From Collybiopsis luxurians FD-317 M1 (lineage: Eukaryota; Basidiomycota; Agaricomycetes; Agaricales; Omphalotaceae), in contig KN834804.1 in assembly GCA_000827265.1 (NCBI GenBank), positions 159,434-223,433 on the forward strand: a stretch of 64,000 nucleotides of DNA, read 5' to 3'. Shown here in pieces: positions 57,919 to 64,000 of the stretch. How positions within the stretch are numbered: the stretch's first letter is position 1; every line of letters begins with the position of its first letter. The notes under the pieces were generated by a model. That model saw only the letters and a list, made by a program, of their open reading frames with translations, searched no databases and was not told the origin of the DNA. The position numbers were made by a program, and so were the translations under genes.

Positions 57919-60900
57919 ATGGAACGCGTCTCAAATGCCAGCTCGAGTACGTCTGGCGAAGGAAGTGTGGACATGATGTACGACCCAGAACTCGCGCCTC
58001 AGATGGTACAGATGCTCTTCAAAACGCTCGAGAAGACCCGGCAGCGTTTGAAGGAATTCGAGGAAAAGGCTCAGAGATTGGAGGTAAGGATAATTTCACG
58101 TTGCTTGCATTGTCTCACAAGTACAGGCACAGACTCTTTTGAAAACCGAGCGGGAGGCTTCTGTTACTTCTTCCACAAAACCTGATTCGACCAAGTCAGC
58201 TCTCGAAAACGATCTGGAGAAGCTTCGGCAGCAGAACGAGCAACTTGTCAGGGAAAAAGATGTGTTGCAACAGGAAAGAGATTCGTTGATCAAAGAGAAG
58301 GAGGATTTGAATCAATCGCTGGAGAAGGTACGGCCACAAGTTCTTTTGAAAGTTGTAGGTATCACGTCACATAACTTGACTGTCTTGCTCATCTAGTCAG
58401 TACAGGAGCCAACAGACTCGAATGTCCTTCTAACTGGAAGCGGAAGTCGACCTGCAACCCCGAAAGCCCCTAGAGCTCATTTTGTCTCTCCGCCCCTCAC
58501 CTCCCAACAAGCATATTCGACACTCAAAAATCAGGTCGTGGAGTTGAAGAAAGAGAATAACTCGCTCAGAGAAAAGATCGAAAGGCTCGAGGATGATTTG
58601 AAGCAGACCGGTCAACGACTTACCCAGATGCAAGCTAGCGAAGTTGCGACAGTGGAGAAGGTAAGTTGAACAATGGACTTTTCAGCCTTCGTGTAACACC
58701 TATACTGATTATCCTAGTTGACTGCAGCTCGAGAGACCCATTCAATCTTGCAACAGAAATTCGCTCGGCTAACCGAAAGTTTAAAAGAACAAGTCCAAGA
58801 GGAAGATAAGAAGGTTTTCTCAGATTACTTTTATAAACTAAAGTTTCTCACTGAGATAAACAGCGCCAAGATATTCACACAGCTTACACAGAGCTACGTA
58901 ACGCCTTCAACCAGGCAACAGCACAGAAACATGCAGTTGTGGCAGAGAAGGAACAGTTGGAGGAAACGTTGTTGGCAGAGGTCAGCAAACTGAAAACTGA
59001 CCTCGCGACGGAGATAAGCAAGAACGATAAGTTGGTCGCCGAACGGACTGAGATCGAGGAACAAGCAACGAGACAGCGAGAAGAAGTTCGTGTCGATTAC
59101 GAGAACAAGGTTAGCCGAGTTTAAAGCCAGCATTCCTCTGCTTACCTCAATCTAGTCTGGCAATACGAAGAAGGAGATGGCAGCGTTGAAGACACAAATC
59201 TCGAAGAAAGTGGCGCTGATGGAGAAGCTAAATGTTCAGAACTCGGAGGTATGGACATATCTACTGCTACACCGTGGAACTCGTTTGCAGATGCTCATGC
59301 TCTACCCGCTTTCTTCATTCAATTGACAGCTTACGGTCGAGAACACGTCGCTCAAAAGCGATATTTCCACGATGGCAGTTGAGCTGCAAGCGTTGAGGGG
59401 AAAGATTGCGGAAATGGACGGCAAGGCCCACGAGGAGGATTCGCAGGTAAATTTAGAAAAGATATATCAGCTCGAAGCGCGCTTGAAGTCTGCCGAAGAG
59501 AAATTTGAGGAGTCGGAATTGCGTTCCATGTGGTATCAGGAGGTAAGTACGCGTTCTTTTGTGGCAATCATGTCCTGGTGACGTTTATGTTTCCTCTAGA
59601 GATATGAACAAGTAGTTCTCGAGCGGGATGCCCTGCATGCGAGCATTACTACCAGCAGTGACGCGAGAAACTCGCCTCAAATCCAAAATACTGCTCCCCG
59701 AGTACCGACGCCAGAGTCTCAGACTCTTGACTATCCTCATCCACCTTCACCCCGTTGCAAGTCTGAACCAGACGGTGAAATATCTTTACCGGTTGCTCCA
59801 GCTATTTGCGAATCCCCTCCAGCTCCTACCGGTCCTTCACCTTCAGCTCCCGTGCATCTTCTACCTCCGGTATTCACCCAAGCTTCTGCTCCTGGCCCTG
59901 TGAACCCCATGGGTGAATTGTCTACCTTCCAGCCTCAACTTGCTGATATGAGGATGCATGACGCAGATGGCGTGAGGGATATGAGCCACAGTCCCGATTA
60001 CTCTACCCAGGTTCGGATTTGCTCATACTTCCATGGTTAAACTAATTAATCTCAGCCGGATCCTTTCCAAGAGGCCCTACGCGCCATCTCCCTTCGGCCT
60101 CTTTGCGGAAAGAGGCCATCCTTGTCAAATTTGGAGCCTGTTGCATTTGCATCCGATCGTCTGTTGGAACGGCTAGAGAAAGCGGCTCCGAGGCATCCTT
60201 GGTAAATGTCCTATGTACCCATTTCCGTAAATCCATTGATCTGATTAACATGTCCGCAACATTGCAGGATACGAGGGTCAACGATATTTTATACACCGGG
60301 GCGGCTAATCAAAGTAGGAATGGAACATTACGCACTAGTGGAGCCCAAATCGCAGACTATCCGTCACCTGCATCGGGCGTTTTCTATCGAGTCTCGATTC
60401 GCGCATTTCGTCGGTCAGACAAGGGATATGTTTGTTCTTGAGGGAGATTTGGTTCTTTATGCGGGAAGATATAGATGCTTCGAGATTGAACAAAGCCCCG
60501 AAGTGGAGTTTGTGTACGGGGATGTAAGGGATAGTGATGTCGTGAGTGTCGTTGTCCGGTTACGTCGAAGAGATTATAACTGGTTTCCTTTTTGTTTCTG
60601 AATGTGTCCCTGCTGCTATCAGGTGTTGAATGCCCTTGCTAATGCGTGCATGCGCAAATCAGCTGGCTTCACTCCCCGAAAACATGATGTCTGTGACTGG
60701 ATTGCGGATGGTACGATAAAGCTCGGGCTTATTGGATTGGAATGCGTCGATTACGACGAAGAACTGGCAAAGGTACTCGGGGATTACCACAGTGCAGAGC
60801 AGGAAGCGATAACGAAGGCGAGGAAGAGGAAGCGAGACGAGGAGGGGGAGGATCGAAGAAGGGAAGAGGAAGCGCGAGGGAGGCAAAGGGAAGACGATGA

Positions 60901-61405
60901 AAGGAGTTATAGGTCATGGCGGGGATATAACCCGGGTAGAGGGAGGTCAAGGTCTTTTTCTTCCCGCCGTTCTCGGTCGCCTTTATCATCACAGCGATAT
61001 CCTTTACGTCGGAGGTCCGGATCGTATTCACGGTCCCCATCTCGTGTTCTTATACGCTCCCCGTCGCCAAGGCGGGCGTATGAATGTTCACCGCGGCCAG
61101 ATACACCTCCTTACCATGTACGGAATCGGATTCAAGGATCCCCGATAAGAAGGCACTCCCGTTCTTGGTCTCGATCCCGGTCCCGGTCCCAGTCTCGTCG
61201 TTCTCCTTCAGCATTACCACACCCGAGTCGTGCGAACGTTGATCCCGAAACGCAGCGATTACCCCCGCGCCCATTAGGCCGAAGGGCTGGGCTGCCTCAG
61301 AGATTGGATGTCCCATCTCCTATGAGCAACTTTTTTCCTGACCGACCTAGACGAGATAGGGGCGTGCCGTTGTTGAGTCGGTTGCGAGACGGGCCTGGGA
61401 CCTAA
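57919..61405 (+). CDS. Large coiled-coil protein with globular domain and RS-rich tail
   Basis: Unrecognised multi-exon protein of roughly 950-1,000 aa. Start MERVSNASSSTSGEGSVDMM at 57919. Long coiled coil follows (FKTLEKTRQRLKEFEEKAQRL, LEKLRQQNEQLVREKDVLQQ, NQVVELKKENNSLREKIERL, KNDKLVAERTEIEEQATRQ, and others), each piece ended by a short intron. Next is a Pro/Ser-rich linker (TPESQTLDYPHPPSP ... LLPPVFTQ), then DPFQEALRAISLRPLCGKRPS. A compact segment follows: RGSTIFYTPGRLIKVGMEHY, ALVEPKSQTIRHLHRAF, RFAHFVGQTRDMFVLEGDLV and LYAGRYRCFEIEQSPEVEFVYGD (each piece continuous after splicing). Then ANACMRKSAGFTPRKHDVC. The tail has KARKRKRDEEGEDRRREEE followed by many RS, SR and RSPS units. 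This recalls splicing or nuclear-speckle factors and predicts a nuclear location. Stop TAA 61403-61405. Confidence 0.7.
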
Positions 61406-61578
61406 TTGAACTTTGACTTTTGCGTACTGGCTTACTGTACACACTGTACCTAATAATGTATATATTGTATATTCGGTATGCACTACCAAGGATCATTTTA
61501 ACTTGCATAGTGGATTCCCTGCTTCACCGGGATAGTCCTACGCGAATGTACCCTCAACAGTCCGGATAAGAACACGCT

Positions 61579-62883
61579 TCATCCAGAGGATATGGGGGAG
61601 ATGGCCTTGTCAGGCAAACTATTACGCATCCAATCTAGCTGTCTCTGGTTGAACGAGACCTCTTTGTGGTATCGTGGACATGTCATGCTCCAAACAAGAT
61701 TTCCCGAAATGCTGTATTGCAAAGCCTCAACATACTTGCGAAGGTCCACCGAGAGAGACTCATCGTCCTTGACATCCTTAACGGTCTGAACATACTCGCC
61801 AACATACTTCTTGATCAATTTACGGCAAGTGTCCTGCGCCACTTGAATGTCTGTATTGTGCTCCTGTGTAAGGATCCAAATGGTGTTCATAATGCGCGAC
61901 AGGTTATAGCGTTTGGCCACTTCGTACTCTTTCTCCCATGAGTACAAGTCGTTCTGGAGAACGAGAGCGAAGTACGCAGATCGGGTCAGTTCCCGGTATT
62001 TGTCCATCTCGTGTCCTTTGATTTTAAGACCCAAGCCGAATGTCATCATGGCAAACCAAAACCTGTCCACTGGTAAGTACATACTAGTCCGCGCAAAGAT
62101 GGTATTATGGTTTAACTGACAACTCCCCAACGTTATCAACGCGAAATGAAAGAAATTCCTCAACTGTGGTGAATTGCTTGTCGAGTGGACGGCTTGAATC
62201 GAGTTCGAGAAATTTTGTCCAAGCGTTGAGGGAGATATTCGCACTGGTGAGCTTGTTAGCGAAACCTAGTTATTACCGGAGGAGAAATGCTTCTGAGTTC
62301 TTCTCGCCACCTACCATTCACGATCAATAGCAAGCATCTCCGACACTATCTGCAATTGAAGCTTCTTCTTTCCTGTTTGCTTTGGTTGCGTATCATCAGT
62401 GGTAGCCTTAGCGGTTTGAAGGCTTTCCAAGAGACTATCTCTGAGTTCGTCATTCTCAGCCATGCCCTTCTTGTGTTGTGAGTGTCCGCGTTTCTACTAG
62501 CAAAACTCAAATTGCTTACTCTTTCTTGTTCAACATGGTCGATAACGTCTGAATCAGTTTAACTTTGAGTATCAAGTCGATGAATCGAACACTAAAGCAA
62601 ATTCACCATCGTGTAAGAAGCCCATCTCATTAAGATAGGCCACGATTTCCAAACGATCTGGTAAGCATTCTGGAAGACAAACCGCCAGAAAGTTGTATTC
62701 TGGTCCCAAATTGCCACGGTATTCTGCTACCGGGCTGACATACTTGGTCCAGTCTTTATGGGCGCGGATACTGCCTCGGTCCTCCAACCAGGTGAGGTTA
62801 TGCATCCGGAAATCAATTCCACCGCAGAGACCTTCGGTGTCATAAGCTGAAAGATCAATTTTGGTTGAGTGTAGGAACTCCAT
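61579..62883 (-). CDS. Terpene synthase TS3, cyclase domain only (class I)
   Basis: Close paralogue of TS1. Start MEFLHSTKIDLSAYDTEGL at 62883. Splicing the intron after FLHD gives HDDVIDHVEQER (DDxxD, as in TS1). Later come FLELDSSRPLDKQFTTVEEF, LVLQNDLYSWEKEYEVAK (NSE/DTE motif) and GNLVWSMTCPRYHKEVSFNQ. The protein ends at LPDKAISPISSG with TGA 61579-61581, shortly after the cyclase fold and even earlier than TS1. No prenyltransferase domain follows: the convergent coiled-coil gene ends only 173 bp away. LPDKAISPISSG aligns with LPDRDTSLVSSG of TS1, so the loss of the second half probably preceded their duplication. It has to use prenyl diphosphate made in trans. Confidence 0.84.
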
Positions 62884-63591
62884 AAGTGCGTGGCGTGTGG
62901 TAGATAGCGGAGTAAATGTCAGTGGCTTGCAGTGGCGAAGACAAGCTCGACACCTCAGTGGTCTTTATGGACCCTGATTTTCAAGGGCACGTATATTTTT
63001 GCGTGTCCGCAGTGCGTGGTGCGTGTCGGTGCGTGCACGCACCATTGAATGCGGGTGCGTGTGGTGCGTGGTGCGTGCACAAGCGTGACGTGACAAAGGA
63101 ATAAAATGGCGGGAGTATGTACTTAAATTGATATTGATACGACTAGTGCATGCGCAAGTGGGATCTACGTCTCGAAGGCTAGTCCTGCTCCTTCCTTAGT
63201 AAGAATAAACTTGGTGAGGATTTCTGCATATCGTTTCTAGTTGAAGTTGAAGGGACAATGGAAACAGAAGATCCGTCGCAGACAGGCTCATGTGAATATT
63301 TCATTTTGATTAAGATCTTGCGCGGTAATTTTAAAATGGACAGGGTCAAAATATACTATGAAATGAATTTTATAAGATACGAGTCAAGACCAGGGCGGAA
63401 ACTTTTGTTCCCCCCACTCCGTGACTGCACCACTTACCCAGAAGCGCAAACTCGGTCCTTCTTGTGAATATGGTTGAGGTTTTAGTATGTAAAATTTTTA
63501 CTTCTTAGATTGTCGCCATTAATATTACTCTAGAAAACTCTGAAGAAAGCCATTTACAATAGCTTTCAAGCACTAGCCTCAATTTTTGCAG
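62884..63591. other. TS3 upstream region
   Basis: The first 90 bp (minus strand promoter) matches the TS1 promoter, with a CATAAAG in place of TATAAAG near 62964. Beyond it lies the GTGCGTG minisatellite. An ATG at 63258 (METEDPSQTGS) could be a first exon of the right-edge gene, but this would need a 300-nt intron. Confidence 0.45.
63001..63095. repeat. GTGCGTG minisatellite-like tract
   Basis: Irregular repetition of GTGCGTG/GTGCGTGC over about 95 bp, including a small palindrome GTGCGTGCACGCAC. It is absent from the equivalent position upstream of TS1. Confidence 0.8.
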
Positions 63592-64000
63592 ACTCAGATG
63601 AGGCTTATAAAAGTAAATCTGGGTCTAGAAAGCGTCATCGGCGGCGTCACCACCAGCCTAAAGGTAATGAGGATAGTGATGAGGGCGATTCAAGGCCAAA
63701 GAAGCGATGCAGGAGAGAGCATTCTACCCAAGCCCATGGCTCAGGTATAGGTCAGAACTCTCAAATTGGGCTACCTGAGTTGCTTCCTATCTATAGAGAT
63801 GGTAAGTTAAATTGTTTAGGAAACAAGATCATTAATGAAACTGTCTTCAGGCAAAGTTGTAGGATATACTGAGGTTTCATTTGCATCATCCAGTCATTCC
63901 AAAAGAAAAGCTCATTCTTCTCACCCACAAGCTGCCATTGGTGCCCTTGCAAACTCTGCACCCCAGGCTAAGTCTCTACAAGCTCCTTCTGATCTCAGCT
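63592..64000 (+). CDS. Unknown protein, internal exons, runs off the right edge
   Basis: After an acceptor (aatttttgcag, 63581-63591) the frame is open to 63801: DSDEAYKSKSGSRKRHRRRH, then GDSRPKKRCRREH and GLPELLPIYRDG. A 49-nt GT-AG intron (63802-63850, gtaag...cttcag) leads to KVVGYTEVSFASSSHSKRKA and on to the window end without a stop. The first part is rich in Lys, Arg, Ser and Asp and looks like a nuclear-localisation or disordered segment. No start codon is seen in these exons; a first exon near 63258 is only a guess. The family is not recognised. The text is more AT-rich than its neighbours, which could also fit a transposon-derived gene. Confidence 0.5.

Noticed and set aside
61405..61579. 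Search for a leftover prenyltransferase domain behind TS3 (and behind TS1 at 47305-47422)
   Set aside because: The gaps are 173 and 117 bp and contain no DDFQD-type or [12 protein letters not shown] sequence, so no remnant can be supported.
1595..62883. The P450 as part of the terpene synthase cluster
   Set aside because: More than 43 kb and many unrelated genes lie between them. Nothing in the sequence ties the two beyond general plausibility.

Overview
The window is nuclear DNA of a filamentous basidiomycete, almost certainly an Agaricomycete. Nearly every gene is split by GT-AG introns of about 50-65 nt. The families present (polyporopepsin-like aspartic proteases, Lentinula GLU1-type GH128 glucanases, fusicoccadiene-synthase-like terpene synthases, small thaumatin-like secreted proteins) are typical of mushroom-forming fungi. 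No species can be named from sequence alone.

Layout, left to right. 0.8-1.2 kb: decayed Ty1/copia Gag-like relic. 1.6-3.7 kb (-): multi-exon cytochrome P450. 5.7-7.5 kb (+): first member (A) of a five-member aspartic protease family. 8.65 kb: intron-containing tRNA-Phe(GAA). 9.5-11.1 kb: non-coding repeat array with a period of about 370 bp. 12.3-16.9 kb (+): very long Ser/Pro-rich disordered protein. 17.4-18.2 kb (-): Rho-type GTPase. 19.6-35.3 kb: proteases B, C, D (broken) and E, with a secreted alpha/beta hydrolase and an easily missed four-exon, six-cysteine mini-protein between them. 36.1-37.7 kb (-): single-pass membrane protein with a disordered tail. 38.3-43.4 kb: two GH128 glucanases, followed by a relic of a third copy and a duplicated stub of the next gene. 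45.1-47.3 kb (+): mitochondrial ABC1/UbiB-family protein. 47.4-52.2 kb (-): cyclase-only terpene synthase TS1 and bifunctional cyclase-prenyltransferase TS2. 53.4 kb (+): thaumatin-like secreted protein. 54.9-55.8 kb (-): unknown protein. 57.9-61.4 kb (+): coiled-coil protein with an RS-rich tail. 61.6-62.9 kb (-): cyclase-only terpene synthase TS3. From 63.6 kb: a gene running off the right edge.

Three themes stand out. First, a secretome: five related proteases, a hydrolase, two beta-1,3-glucanases, a thaumatin-like protein and a knottin-sized Cys-rich protein. The protease genes share a TATA-type core promoter about 80-110 bp before the ATG. Second, a small terpene locus, where TS2 is the only member that can make its own prenyl diphosphate. 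TS1 and TS3 are near-identical cyclases that lack the prenyltransferase half. Third, repeated local segmental duplication (protease A/C and D/E units, the GH128 region, the thaumatin-like 3' end), which has left pseudogenes and stubs.

Exon joins were made by eye from splice signals and paralogue comparison. Start-to-stop spans are given, and internal exon borders only where I worked them out.
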